A DNA stretch of 64,000 nucleotides, from positions 248,001-312,000 of the forward strand of contig JASSKH010000002.1 of the NCBI GenBank assembly GCA_031763025.1, in the 5' to 3' direction. The DNA comes from Macrocystis pyrifera. Taxonomy: Eukaryota; Sar; Phaeophyceae; Laminariales; Laminariaceae. The notes beneath the pieces were generated by a model. The model searched no databases, was not told the DNA's origin, and was given only the letters and a program-made list of their open reading frames with translations. Positions 22,632 through 33,150 of this stretch are shown piece after piece. Position 1 is the first letter of the stretch. Every line of letters begins with the position of its first letter. A program made the position numbers and the translations under genes.

Positions 22632-24482
22632 ATGGCGGGTTTCCGGGAGAGCAGACGAGCCAAAGCCAAGGGCGTAAAGAACGATGTCGCAAAAATTCCT
22701 GAAGAGGGAAGCGAGGAGACCGAACACAGAAGCGAGACGGTCATGGACGCGGGAGAGGTCGACGGAACCGCGGGTAAGTGCACTATTAGCACTGTTGCGG
22801 GGGACCGTAGAAAATAGGACCTACGGTACACACAAAAACCTGCATGTATTTACCTATTTTTACCAGTAATATTTGGTCCTGTTTTGCTATAGTCCCCCGC
22901 ATTACTATACCGCCACTTGGACAGCTTATCGGCAGTATACTGGTTGTGCCAGTGTGTCGCCGGACCAGTATTTCGCCAGCGTATCGGAACGGTTATATGT
23001 ATGGCGTATGTATATTATAGAAGCGAGTCGTCCGCACGATCGAGGTCGACGGAACCGCGGGTGAACGTGTCGGCAGTATATTTTTGCTGCACCGGAACGG
23101 TTTCGTGTGCGGGAGCGAGACGGTCACGGACGCGGGCGAGGAGCCCGACGGAATCTCGGATAAGTGTACCACCGGTGTGCTGGTTGAACCAGTATATCGC
23201 CAGACCGGTAGACCTCCAGTATTACTGGAACGAGTCGGTGTATACGAGTACATAGAAGCGAGACGGTCATGGACGCGGGCGAGGTCGACGGAGCCGCCGA
23301 GGAAGTGTGCCGTCGGTATATCGGCGGCAGTATGCGGCGAGTTCCCCCCGCACGGCCCCGTAAAGTTTTCGTGTAACTGTCGGTAGGCGGTAGGAAGTAT
23401 ACGCAGCAGGATGCGTGTAAAGTGTCGTCAAGTTGTGCGCGTACATTGGTAGGACGTTTTCACTTTTTTTTTTTTCGTAAACGCCGCTCATCTCCGGAAA
23501 GGTAAGGAACGCTTGTTGAGTGAGACAACCCGACATGCTCCGTCCCGGCATTGTAGGGATGCGAGGGTCTATGGTCATACGACTACGGCCATGCATGATA
23601 ATGAGTACCCCCCCCCCCCCGTCGGTTGGCAACGACACCGTAAAACACGCCGCTCATTACTTGAGCTACGTAAACAACCAGGGCACATAGCGTTTTTTTT
23701 TTTTGCTTTGACGCGTTCTACGATAGAGATAGCACATTTCCGCTGAAATGTTTTCTGAATGACTATTACGGGGGTCCATAGTTAACAGGACCTATAGTAT
23801 ACATAAAAACCTATATATGTACCTATTTTTTACTACCAAAATTTGGTCCCATTAACTATGGACCCCCGTAATAGGTTCCTTACCCCAAAATCGTCGGAAA
23901 GCCAACCTTGTTTCGAAAAATAACGATGTTGTGTAACTGGGGCATGGAATTATTCACCGGGATCAATTTGATTTTGCTGAAATCAGTTTTCGGGCGAGGT
24001 GTGGAGCTCCTTAAGGTCAAGTGAGGAGCCTCAGAAAAATTAGGGTGAACCTCTATCGTAGAACGCCTCTTTTGGCGGTCGGTCACAGGCTGGTGGTCGA
24101 GTTAGATCATTTGTGAGGGGTGAAGAACTTTTACTCCGCACGAGGGGAATGATCGTATCACGTAGTGTTTGTGGTAAGGCACGCAAGAGGCAGTTGCATA
24201 ATACTCCCATCGCCCTCCCTGGAAGTGGCCACACCGGAAATTAAGTCATCTCATTGACGCTGTCATCCATGCGCAAGAGCATTCGGGCTCACAAGCGGTT
24301 CTGAGTAGGATGCAGCTCACCCTTCATGCGACTCGCCGGACACCCGACGACGCTTCGCGCTTTGTGCAAGCAATGTCTGCCTGGTCGGCGAAAGCCCGAC
24401 GTGCTCCGTCCCGGCATTGTAGGGATTCGAGGGTATATGGTCATGCGACTACGGCCATGCATGTTGTCGAGTACCCCACCAC

Positions 24483-24522
<40 letters not shown>

Positions 24523-25340
24523 GCTCCGTCTCGAAAGGGATGCGTGGTCAATGGTCAAATGGCTAGGGCAAGCAACAAATGAGTACGCCCCCCTCCCCCC
24601 TTTCCCCCTTCCCCCTTCCCCCTACCCCTCGGTCGACATGTCTCGGTGTCGGCAGATATTCCCGAGGAATATCGAGATTGCCTTGGTAACTTCAAGAGTA
24701 TGCCGGTGCCGAGACCAATGGGCTCCCTTACCCGGCGAAGTCCACCCCTGGTGGTTATCGTGGGGGTGGCCGGCTGCGGGAAGTCTCGCCTGGCGAGCGC
24801 GCTGATGGGCAGGTCCAAGAAGTACCGCGCTGTATTCCGGGTGGGGATGAAGACGGTAGCGCCCAAGCTCGTGGTGGGGGACCACGTGTCTGTACTGGAC
24901 ACCCCGGGGCTGCCGGACCCGTATCCCCGGAGCTCGAACGTCTACTACGATGAGACCGTAACGAAGCTCAGGGGGGTGGGGTACGCAAACGCGGTGCTGA
25001 TCGTGCTGAACCAGGAGCGGGTGACCCCGACGCTCATCAAGAACTACGGCATTCTGTACCGGGCTTTCAATCGGCTCCCTTGCGCGAAGATGTTCGTACT
25101 GCGGAGGGACTCGTCGTTCATGGCGCAGAGCATGGCGGACCAGGCGATACTCGAGGCGGAGTCGCGGAAGGCGGTGGACAGTATTCTGGAGGCCACCAAC
25201 CTGAGGAGGTGGAATACGCAGCAGTTTTTCATGTGGACTAACGGGTCGGGAGAGGAGCAGGACAAGCAGGTCGAGTACATAAGGGATCAGGTGAGGAAGG
25301 GAGGGAATCCGGGGGGGGGGGGGGGGGGGGGGGGAGGGGG

Positions 25341-25382
<42 letters not shown>

Positions 25383-26574
25383 GTGGCGTTTGTTTGGAGG
25401 GAACGGGGGGGGTCGGGGAGATGGTGATGTCGACTGTGGAGATGGTAGCGGTCACGGCCTGTTTTTTACTTCGTTTTCATGCCGACGAACGGAGGGGGTG
25501 TTTTTGTTTCTCTTGTTGCTCTTGCTGGTGGCGGAGATGGTTGCTTGAAGCGAGGACACCGGGTGTTGTTGCTGGTGATGAGGATTGGTGGGGTGGGGGT
25601 GAGTGGGTGGGGGTGGTGGTGATGGTGGTGGTGGTGGCGCCGTCGGTGCTTGCGGTGTTGTTGATTGTTTTGTTGTTGGTGGTTGTGCGTGTTTTTGTAT
25701 TTTGGTTACTGGTCGTTGCTCTGGTCGTTCTCGTTGCCGGCGGTATTGTTGAGGACATAATGGTTGATGGTTGTTAGTCTTGTTCTCGTTACTGGTCGTT
25801 GTTTCTTGTGGTTATTGTTGCTGGCGGTATTATCAAGGGTGCGTTGGTTGGTGGTCGTTGTTATTGTTGTCCTTGTTGCTGGTGGTACTATCGGGGGTGG
25901 TGGAGGCGTTCTTGGTGGTGTTGTTGGCGGTGGTCAGGGTGGGGGTGTTGTTGGGGTGAGGGGTGGTTGTGAGTGAGCAGGGAGGGTGGGTGAGTGAGCA
26001 AGGACGGTGGGGGGTGGTTTCGAGTCGGCAGGGAAGGTGGAGGGTGGTGGCAGGGGTGGCGGTTGGAACGTTCAAGCCGGGCAGTAGTATGTTGGTGGTG
26101 CCGGTGGTCAAGGTATAGTTCATTACGTGGAAGTACTGGGAAATACCAGGTGTAAACATAAACGTGAGAACGAAACAACGACCAACATAAATACGTGTCA
26201 CAGCGAATGCCGATTTTTTTGTTTTCTGTTCATTTTTTCTCCCTCTCCCCCCCCCCCGTACCCCCGAACCAATCAAGGTGAGGGATTCCCCTCGAGTGGA
26301 CATCTCGGCGAAGGTCGGACTGCAGCTGACGACGGAAGTCGCCGCCGCCGCCGCTCACAAGGCCGAAGTGCTGGCTAAAGCTTCCGCGGAAGCCACCCGA
26401 GGAGGCAGGCCGAGAAAAAAGGCCAACAAGGGCAAGCCTAAGGATAAGTCCAAGCCTGATAAGCCGAAGCAGGACGAGGGCAAGAACAAGAACGGCAGCG
26501 CGGACGATAGAGGCAAGGAAAGCGATGCATCAGAAGAGGCGAAAGCCGCGAAATCGGGCTGTTCGGTCATGTAG
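22632..26574 (+). CDS. AIG1/GIMAP-like P-loop GTPase with C-terminal CaaX box (3 exons)
   Basis: The exons proposed are 22632-22773, 24656-25290 and 26278-26574, giving 357 residues. Exon 1 starts at ATG and ends at GTAAGTG in phase 1. Exon 2 follows a long C/T tract and GGCAG, opens with the two bases that complete the codon, and ends CAG|GTGAGG in phase 0. Exon 3 follows a T/C tract and AATCAAG in phase 0 and ends at TAG. Residues 84-91 (GVAGCGKS) are the P-loop, 129-132 (DTPG) the G3 motif, and 196-199 (LRRD) a G4-like site. A Lys/Pro/Ala-rich tail leads to CSVM, which predicts prenylation (probably farnesyl) and membrane attachment. This is seen in the sequence; the AIG1-family assignment is from motif spacing. 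GIMAP/AIG1 proteins of plants and animals act in defence and immune-cell survival. A role here is unknown. Confidence 0.75.
22729..23315 (+). repeat. four tandem copies of the exon 1 end with donor site
   Basis: Copies at 22729-22773 (true exon end), 23021-23060, 23114-23160 and 23256-23315 share AGCGAGACGGTC, GACGCGGGCGAGG and GTCGACGGAACCGCGG or variants. Copies 2 and 4 are preceded by TATAG and CATAG acceptors; copy 2 keeps a GTGAAC donor, and copy 4 could use GTATAT to form a 60-base exon, which preserves phase. Copy 3 has GATAAG in place of a GT donor. The intron pieces between them (TGGTTG-CCAGT, CGCCAG, GGAACG) are also duplicated. Confidence 0.7.
22795..22902 (-). mobile_element. MITE family M, copy 9 (in GTPase intron 1)
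   Basis: Ends TTGCGGGGGACCGTAG and CTATAGTCCCCCGCA. It starts 21 bases after the exon 1 donor, so it lies very close to a functional splice site. Confidence 0.9.
23713..24066. mobile_element. 354-bp TIR element nested in R-A
   Basis: It is bounded by a perfect 16-bp inverted repeat, GCGTTCTACGATAGAG at 23713-23728 and its complement at 24051-24066. It splits the T tract of R-A and itself contains MITE copy 10. No ORF and no clear target duplication. Confidence 0.75.
23766..23871 (-). mobile_element. MITE family M, copy 10
   Basis: Clean ends TTACGGGGGTCCATAG and CTATGGACCCCCGTAA with TA on both sides. It lies inside the 354-bp TIR element. Confidence 0.92.
24485..24655 (+). repeat. C runs and R-B terminus forming the polypyrimidine tract of exon 2
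   Basis: A C run (to about 24520) is followed by an R-B end (TCCGTCTCGAAAGGGATGCG ... ACAAATGAGTAC) and then CCCCCTCCCCCCTTTCC-type sequence up to the acceptor GGCAG at 24655. The repeat-derived pyrimidine tract is placed exactly where a 3' splice site needs one. Confidence 0.7.
24656..25290 (+). CDS. exon 2 of the GTPase gene (G domain)
   Basis: This 635-base exon encodes the whole recognisable GTP-binding core: a beta strand before the P-loop (PPLVVIVGVAGCGKS), a candidate switch Thr near residue 114, VLDTPG, then hydrophobic strand YANAVLIVL and the ERVTP segment that corresponds to the region after G3 in AIG1 proteins. GC content and codon use are clearly higher and more regular than in the flanking introns. 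The apparent frame continues past 25290 only as poly-Gly from a G run, which is the intron. Confidence 0.8.
25308..25381 (+). repeat. G-rich tract (about 70)
   Basis: Nearly pure G with three A interruptions, starting 18 bases into intron 2 of the GTPase gene. It could form quadruplex structure in the nascent transcript. Confidence 0.9.
25560..26060 (+). repeat. GTT/GGT-rich low-complexity intron sequence
   Basis: Imperfect GTTGTTGCTGGTGG phrases recur, with a degenerate unit around TTGTT-CTGGCGGTATT. No exon is evident between 25290 and 26278. Confidence 0.6.
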
Positions 26575-27300
26575 CCTGGTCTGCCCGGTTCGGAGGTCGT
26601 GGAGGGGGGGGCGGGGGGGGGGGTATCCGTTTTTCCGTTGCCTGGTCGGATGTGATGATCGGGTTGCTGTAAACGGCCTGTCGGATTTTGGCAAGTGGGG
26701 GGGCGGGGGGGGGGCTTTCCGCTTTTCTCGCCTGTCCGACGTGGCAGGCTGGGGTTAGGGGGGAGCTATCCGCTTTTCTCGTGTGTCTGATTTGGCAGGG
26801 GGAGGGGCGGGGTGGGCAGAGGTTTTCCGTTTTTTTTCATGGCCTGTTTGGATGAGATAGTCGAGTTGCTGCACGTGTTGCCCAGCCCGGCCTTTTCGAT
26901 CTGACAGAGGCGGCGAGAGGCGGAGGCCTATGTTTGTCGGTGCTAGCCTGTTTTGGTGTGATGACCAGAGGCTCCTGTGAACGAACGGCCTGTCCGGTCT
27001 GGCAAGGGACGGGGGGAGGGAGATGGACTATCTGGTTTTTGTAGTCCTTGTTTGGTGTTATGATTTGGCCGCTGAAAACGAGTTAATGCCCAGCGCAGCC
27101 CGTGGGGTCTGACAGAGGGGGCTCTCCTTATTTAGGTAATCTGTTTTTGTGACTGGTCAGGTTGCTCTGAACGTGTTCCCCGTCCACGCCTGCTGGGTTT
27201 GGTCTACTTGCTGTGAACCTGCTGCCCAGCCCGGGCTGTTGGATTTGGTCCGGAGGGGGGGGGGGGGGGGAGGCTTCGTTATTCTGTAGCTTGTTTTGAA
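26575..27300 (+). repeat. degenerate array 3' of the GTPase gene
   Basis: Units of roughly 100-150 bp contain GCCTGT-TGGAT, GTTGCTGTGAAC-like, CCCAGCCCGG, a (T/G)CTGACAGAGG or TTGGCA segment and a G run. Probably about six diverged copies, some partial. It starts within bases of the stop codon, so it may form the 3' UTR. Confidence 0.5.
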
Positions 27301-27539
27301 AGCGTATGAGAACCAGACAGGTTGCTATACTAGTTTTTGTGGCCTGCTTTTTTTGTTTTAGTATTATCGGGATGCCACGTTTTCGCGCAGCCTGTTTAGT
27401 ATGGAAATCAGGTTGCTGCTTTTGTGTGGCCTGGTTTGTTTATGTGACATGTTTGATCATATCCAGGGTGCTCCGTTTATTTATGTAAGCCTGTTGGACT
27501 ATACCCAGGGTGCTCTGTTTTTGTAGTCTCTTCATCCAG

Positions 27540-27905
27540 CATCTCTCCGTACTTCGTCAGGATTCCTGATCAACCAGGATTCATGTACTCTCAGGATTCC
27601 TGCACAATCGTGACTCCTGCTCAACCAGAATTTCTGTTCAACCAGGAGGTCGGTTTCGTCTGGAGATCTGTTTAGTCTTGATTCCTGCTCAACCAGGATT
27701 TCTGAGCGATCAGGACTCCTGCTCTATCAGGATTTTCGTTCAATTGGGGCTCCTGTGCAATCAGGACGTCTGTTTAATCAGGACTCCAACTCAACCAGGA
27801 TTCCTGTTCAGTCAGGATCCCTGTTCAATCGGGATACTTGTTCGATTGGGATGCCTGTTCAATCAGGATTGCCTGTCCATCGGAAGGTCTGTTCCATCGG
27901 GATGC
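27540..27905 (+). repeat. 18-bp tandem repeat (TCAACCAGGATTCCTGTT-like)
   Basis: Around 20 imperfect units of 18 bp. Because 18 is a multiple of three, one frame stays open for about 100 codons. No start context or domain argues for translation. Confidence 0.75.
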
Positions 27906-28014
27906 TCCGTTTGTGTAAGCTTTGTGTGTGGACGTTTTTCGTGTAATATATGGCCGGGTGTTGTCTGGAGCGACTCGAACCTCTAGCTGGGAGGGGCGTC
28001 ATAGCTATAGCTTT

Positions 28015-28198
28015 GTGGTGGTGGTGGTGGTAGTGATAGTGGTGGTGATGGTGGTGGTGCTGGCGGTGGTGGTGGTGCTGGTAGACCTCAAGCTCTATCG
28101 GTTTTTGGTGTTATCAATTTTTTTTATAGAGTTCCCCTTTGGGCGCCGTGGCTTGGTCGGTTTGTTTCTACGTGCGGGTATCCATCGTGCTGCTGCTA

Positions 28199-28243
<45 letters not shown>

Positions 28244-28610
28244 TTGTTGTTGTTGCTGGTACGGTGGCTGCTGCTAACTCGGCTGCTGGTATTTTGCTGC
28301 TGCTGTTGCTGTTGCTACCGCTGTTGCTGGTATTGCTACTGCTACTGCTGCTGTTGCTGCGGCTGTTGTTTGCTCCTGCTGTTGCTGCTGCTTTCATCGC
28401 TGCTGCTGCTGCGCCCGGAGGTGTTGTGGCTGGTGCTGCGGCTGGTGCTGCGGCTGGTGCTGCGGCTGGTGCTGCGGCTGATGCTGCTACAGCCGCGGCT
28501 GCTATTGCTACCAGGGCCGCCGCTGCTGCTGCTGCTGCTGCTGCTATTGCCGCTGCTATTGCCGCTGCTGTTGCTGCCGCTGTGCATGGCATTGCGTCGC
28601 GTCGCGTCGG
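28015..28610 (+). repeat. GGT and GCT/CTG triplet-repeat region
   Basis: GGTGGTG (28015-28080) is followed by GCTGCTG arrays (28185-28590), including a perfect GGTGCTGCGGCT unit repeated four times at about 28430-28480. The array is open in several frames on both strands (poly-Ala, Leu, Ser), so coding cannot be inferred. Confidence 0.85.
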
Positions 28611-29831
28611 CCACGGCTGCTCCCCGGTCGTTTGTCAAAGAACACTTGCAGGTCTCGTTTTTGTGCCCCCGCTTGCTAACTGCCGAAGAAGGGTCTGGTT
28701 GGCTCGGTCTTGAACCGCCCCAAGAGCCTCCGTTATGAACCGATTAATAATGTTTTGGTACACTTTTGTTGGTTGGGTATTCTGTTACATTGCAGGTGCA
28801 GATTTTCCCTCTCCCGCCGCGCTTGCGCGCTACGAGGACACGGTTTGTGGCGTTTCGAGTTGCGCCGGGTCAGGGAAAAACACGGTCGTTGATAGAGGGT
28901 CTATGATCGTCAGAGGGGCATCGGGGTGCATCCCCGGGTTTCTTAGGTGGATATGGATCTTGCGGCGGGTATATAGAGTTTCTAGGAACCCGGGGGTGTA
29001 TCCCGGATGTTTCCCTGACGACTACAGGTCTTTCTCAGGTCTTTTCCGTCGGTAGCTTTCTTGACTTACATAGATTTTTTGCGATGAGAGAGATACGTTG
29101 GTCATGACGATTTGTTGGTTCTTTGTGAAGAAGCCATGGCGAACGGATGATAACTAAACGCCGTGGCCTCGATCGACGACAGGGGTTAGGCCGGCGGCAG
29201 CTTCGGAGCGTCGGTGGCGACGGCGGCGCAACAGCACCCGTGCCGTTCCCGCGAATGCCCGATTTTTGGAGTACTCATCAACAGCTGCCGCCAGGACAAT
29301 GCTCTTGTTTTATTTGTTCTTTTCGTACCGCATGTGTGTTCTGTTTATCACCAGTGTATTCTATGTTCAACTATGTGCCAGCTGTCAGGCGCTGTGCCGG
29401 TCAGCGAGCGTGCGTACGTGCATGTGCGTATATGTGTGCACAAGCGAGCTCGATGGACCGAATACTACTATTGTAGGTCGTTACATTGTTCCAGGTACAA
29501 TGAAAAAACTCTTGAGGGCGGCGCTTCAACCCCCCTCTATCCTCTCTTTTTCGTTTTTCTCTCTAGCTCTCTTTCTCTTTCTCTCTCTCCGCGCTGTGGC
29601 TGCGTCTAGCGCAACTAGGCAGATGGTGCCTCTCTGTTCTTTTTTTGCTTTGCTTTACGACGGGAAAGCCGCCGATAGACCCCCCTTCTCAAAAGTTTGG
29701 GGTGTGTGGTTTGGACGGGGCGAGGTGAAGCCCTGGGCGATGAGACAAGTGGCGTGCGTGTTTAGGCATGATGACGAGGAAAGCACGCCTAAGACATGTT
29801 TTCGTAAAGCACGATGTTAAGGTGCATTTAC
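28611..29831. other. no gene recognised
   Basis: A frame around 28735-29055 contains GSGKNT, which only superficially resembles a P-loop. A C/T-rich stretch at 29540-29590 could be a pyrimidine tract, but no exon could be defined. Confidence 0.4.
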
Positions 29832-29922
29832 CCCTTTGGAACCGCAGTCCCGATAGGGCAACAAACTTCTCGGGATTAGAGTCATATGTATGTTTCGGCA
29901 CAGCAGTGTAGCATTAAAAGGG
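29832..29922. mobile_element. piggyBac-like MITE candidate, copy 2
   Basis: CCCTTTGGAACCGCAGT at the left and AAAAGGGTTAA at the right; internal sequence is similar in layout to 18813-18902. TTAA occurs at the right border. Confidence 0.45.
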
Positions 29923-30769
29923 TTAATAAGTGACTCACATGTGTTTTGAAGCCTAAAATAAATGCCTTATTTGGATAAAAGGCAAAGCTAATACAAAAAT
30001 GGCTTAGACTGCTTCTTCAGCCTACTTGGGCGGCCTTGGGGAGTTCTTACGTGCTTACATCCGCGTTTCTTGGTTCCGCAAAAACTGCGCAAGTAAAGGA
30101 CGCGAGGCACGAAATAGTGTTGAGGGCAACCCTCTGCTGGGGAAGGGCTCTAAGGCAAAAAGTAAGGTGTGTCTTAGCCGCAAAATCATTTCATAAGGTT
30201 ATAAACCACGTTAACTTGGTGGGTACATGCATATGTATCACTGTTATCAGCTGTCGAGAACATGTGGTTCGCAGTGCCCCGCCGCCCTCCCTCTCTCCGT
30301 AATTCCCTCGCCGTCAACGACTTTCGTACGTCTCCAGCCTATTCATGTTGCAGCAGCGTGAGCACTTCCGTGACTGGTATCATCTCGCTGTCTGAGTGTG
30401 TTCGAGAGGTTGCCCAATGTTGGCTTCGATTTCCACTTTCCCGTTCGTTCCAAATAGCACCGAGGTTCATTATGATGGTAGACGATGCCGATGGGTATAC
30501 CGACCGATTGGTAGATAGGTGGGACGAGGGTTTGAGTTTGATCTTCCTTCTTTGGGTGGCACTGAAACGTACCAGGTGATGAGTGCTTTTGCGTCGATGT
30601 TTTGTTTTCCATAGCATACATATGTAGCCCCTCCCTGCCGGAAACACTCCTCCTTAACTCATATGTACTGTTTCAGCAGGGAGCTTCCGAGAGCTTGATC
30701 CCTGCTTTCGCAAAGGGGTGCTTTGCCCAGGATTGGCTCGGACAGTCCCTGTGCTTCACCGTGCTAAAT
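29923..30769. other. no gene recognised
   Basis: Open frames around 30260-30650 on both strands show no domain or splicing pattern. Confidence 0.4.
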
Positions 30770-31102
30770 CCTGACCCAGCCCCCCTGCCAGACGTAAGAC
30801 TATCGCCGGTACGAAATGGGCGTTCCGATCACGGCCCGGCAACAGCGTGCCCCTTCGATGTAACGGATGCTCCGTTCTTTAGCACCCCCCCGGCCCAACG
30901 CATAACTATTGTCGGTGCAAAACGGATATTCCGGTCGCAGCCCGGCAACAGCGTGCGCCTTCCATCTTTCGGGTCCCCCCGTTTTTCTTCCCCGTCGCTG
31001 CAACACCTCCCTGCCCAGCGCACAATTTATCGCCGGTGTATAAATAAGCATCCCGTTCACGAGCCGGTAACAGCGTGCACCTTCCATCTAACGTGTCCGG
31101 CG
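30770..31102 (+). repeat. 110-120 bp tandem repeat, left part
   Basis: Three units share CCCTGCC-(A)GCGCA, (C/T)ATCGCCGGT, ATTCCGGTC-CGGCCCGGCAACAGCGTGC-like and CTTCCATCT. The array is split by the Copia insertion and continues at 35275. A further, inverted copy is at 51.7-51.8 kb. Confidence 0.75.
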
Positions 31103-31358
31103 TGTTCGTAGAGTCCAAGCCTGGATGCCCTGACCACCACGTGGTCTGATGAGTTTCTTTATAATCGTTGTATTAGAGGACAGAGGAGGGGAGAGAGAGC
31201 GGAGCCTAGCTCGTAGCTCGGAGCAGAGAACGGAGCAGAGAACGGAGTGCTCAAACTCTCCTCGTGAACACACGGCATGATTCATAATAACGCCTGCGAA
31301 GATATACGCAACCCTCTACAACTTGTAACCGCCGCTGCTGGAACGATCCAAACGAACA
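31103..31358 (-). repeat. Copia 3' LTR
   Basis: 256 bp, TG...CA ends with a 6-bp terminal inverted repeat. A purine tract on the element strand (AGGGAGGG, complement of 31359-31366) directly adjoins it, as expected for the polypurine primer of second-strand synthesis. Confidence 0.93.
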
Positions 31359-31672
31359 CCCTCCCTGGCTCTTCACAGCAGTGACGAGACCGAAAAGACA
31401 TTCAAGACTTGCTAGGACCTAAGAACAGCCAACGACAGTCCCGCAGGAGGAAACCCGGCCACCGGGTCAAAACCCCCTGTATAACACATATACTCCAAAC
31501 CATTGCAATTGAAACAACGGCCGCATTCCAAACGATGACCATGGCCAGAAAATAAAAGGCCAAGCGGTGCCCTACTCCCCCATGCCCCTCAAAGTAGCGC
31601 AGGGTTGGCGACCTGACAAATTATTCCTCGCATCACTCAAACATGGTACTCATCGAATAATGCTCATACCCC

Positions 31673-32530
31673 TCACTCACCCTCCAAAGGCAGATTCAAC
31701 AAGAACCTACGATGCGACTTAAAAGGGGTCGCAGCAAGGGATTTCGTCAAAATATCCGCGTGCTGCTCTTCCGAAGCTACGAACTGAATGTCGATCTTCT
31801 TAGCACGAAGTAGCTCTCTGACAAAATGAAAACGCACGTCGATATGCTTACTCCGAGCAGAACTAAGAGGGTTTTCAGCCAACGCTATGGCCCCCTGGTT
31901 ATCCTCGAAAACCCGGACACATGATCCGCTTAGCTCTGGACAGATAAACGACAACACCGCGCCCGTAAACAAAGCTTCCTTCACCCCTTCACCCAGGGCG
32001 ACGTACTCTGCTTCTGCTGTCGACAACGTAACACACCTCTGCGTACTACTTGCCCAACTGACGGCCGCACCCCCTAGGGTAATTACCGTCCCCGATACCG
32101 AGCGCCTATCGTTCGACTTATCCTCATAATCAGCATCACTATACGCAGTCAAATCCAAACCCGAGCCCCGTACAAAAGTCAATCCCATAAACCTGGTCCC
32201 GTGCAGGTAAGCCATAATCTTCAAAACTGCCTTCCAGTGCCTCTCCGTTGGGTTGTGGGAGTGGCACGCCACAGCACGCACAGCGTTCGAGATGTCCGGC
32301 CTCGTCATGGTCGACAGCCACATCAAGCTGCCCACAGCCTCCCTGTACGGCCAGTCTCCTCCAAGTTCGCCCTCCTCTCTTGGACCTAGTTCCACACCGG
32401 GGGTCGCGGGGATATCAGAGGATGAGCTAACACCAAAACGATTCAGCATGCTCTCAATGAACGCCTTCTGCGTAATCTCGAATGTTCCCAGTTCCCAGTC
32501 GCGCGTTTGAAAGCACAACCAGTGTACCAA
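31673..32530 (-). pseudogene. Copia RNase H and RT C-terminal part
   Basis: About 285 codons are open. They hold the end of the RT (DWELGTFEITQKAF, then the PYREAVGSLMWL-type thumb region) and the RNase H with the metal-binding YSDADY, STAEAEYVA and a DNQGAI segment, ending with the usual HADILTK motif. A frameshift near 32510-32530 separates it from the RT catalytic part. Confidence 0.88.
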
Positions 32531-33150
32531 GTCAATTCGCCGAGGTTATTCGTGGGAAATTTCATAGCTAGCGCGGCATGGAAATCTCCACATGTCTCAT
32601 CCGATCCTGCGATCACGATGTCATCTACATGAACGGCCATGACCAGTTCTACCTTGCCGTTCACAGCCATGCGAAACACACACGGGTCAGACCTACACTG
32701 CTCCATTCCGTATTCTACCACGGTCTCTACCAATAATCCGGCCCACTGCCGTCCGCTCTGCTTTAGACCATACAGTGATCTGTTTAGGCGGACGATCTTT
32801 CCTGACATGTCACCACACCCACCGGGCAGTTTCATGTATATCTCGGCGTCGAGTTTCGCGCGAACAAAAGCTTGTGCGGCGTCTAGATGAAAAATCTTTA
32901 AACCATGTTCATTTGCAACAGCCGCCAGAATTTTAACTGACGCTGACGAGGGAGTCGGTGCAAACGTTTGAAAATAATCTACATCCTGCACCTGGCTAAA
33001 ACCCTTAGCCACAAGTCTGGCCTTTGTCTTTACTATCAAGCCATCCTTATCCGTCTTGTAGGTAAACACACTTCGCACCTTCAGGTTTCCGCCCTTTTGG
33101 CGGTGTCGCGGCTTCGTACGCACCGGTCGTTTTGTGACCGTCCAACTCAA
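32443..33150 (-). pseudogene. Copia reverse transcriptase, catalytic part
   Basis: KTKARLVAKGF, YFQTFAP and the catalytic HVDDIVIAG (VDD codons near 32620-32628) are all present and typical of Copia RT. SLYGLKQS is intact. The N-terminal RT segment lies in another frame (33047-33150), so there is a frameshift near 33085-33130. Confidence 0.9.

Larger units (their letters stand above)
23526..24520 (+). repeat. R-A repeat, copy split by nested insertion
   Basis: The left part (23526-23712) has the R-A end with GAGTAC plus C, then GTTGGCAACGACACCG and the start of the T tract. The right part (24067-24520) resumes at TTTTGGCGGTCGG and runs to GAGTAC plus a C run. The order suggests one R-A end followed by a full R-A whose T tract was the target of the insertion at 23713-24066. 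Confidence 0.7.

Noticed and set aside
28095..28738. Ala-, Leu- and Ser-rich proteins of 165-263 residues
   Set aside because: GCT/CTG triplet array, open in several frames and on both strands; no flanking domain.
28735..29055. P-loop-like GSGKNT in an open frame
   Set aside because: The motif does not fit GxxxxGK[ST], no hydrophobic strand precedes it, and no other nucleotide-binding motif follows.
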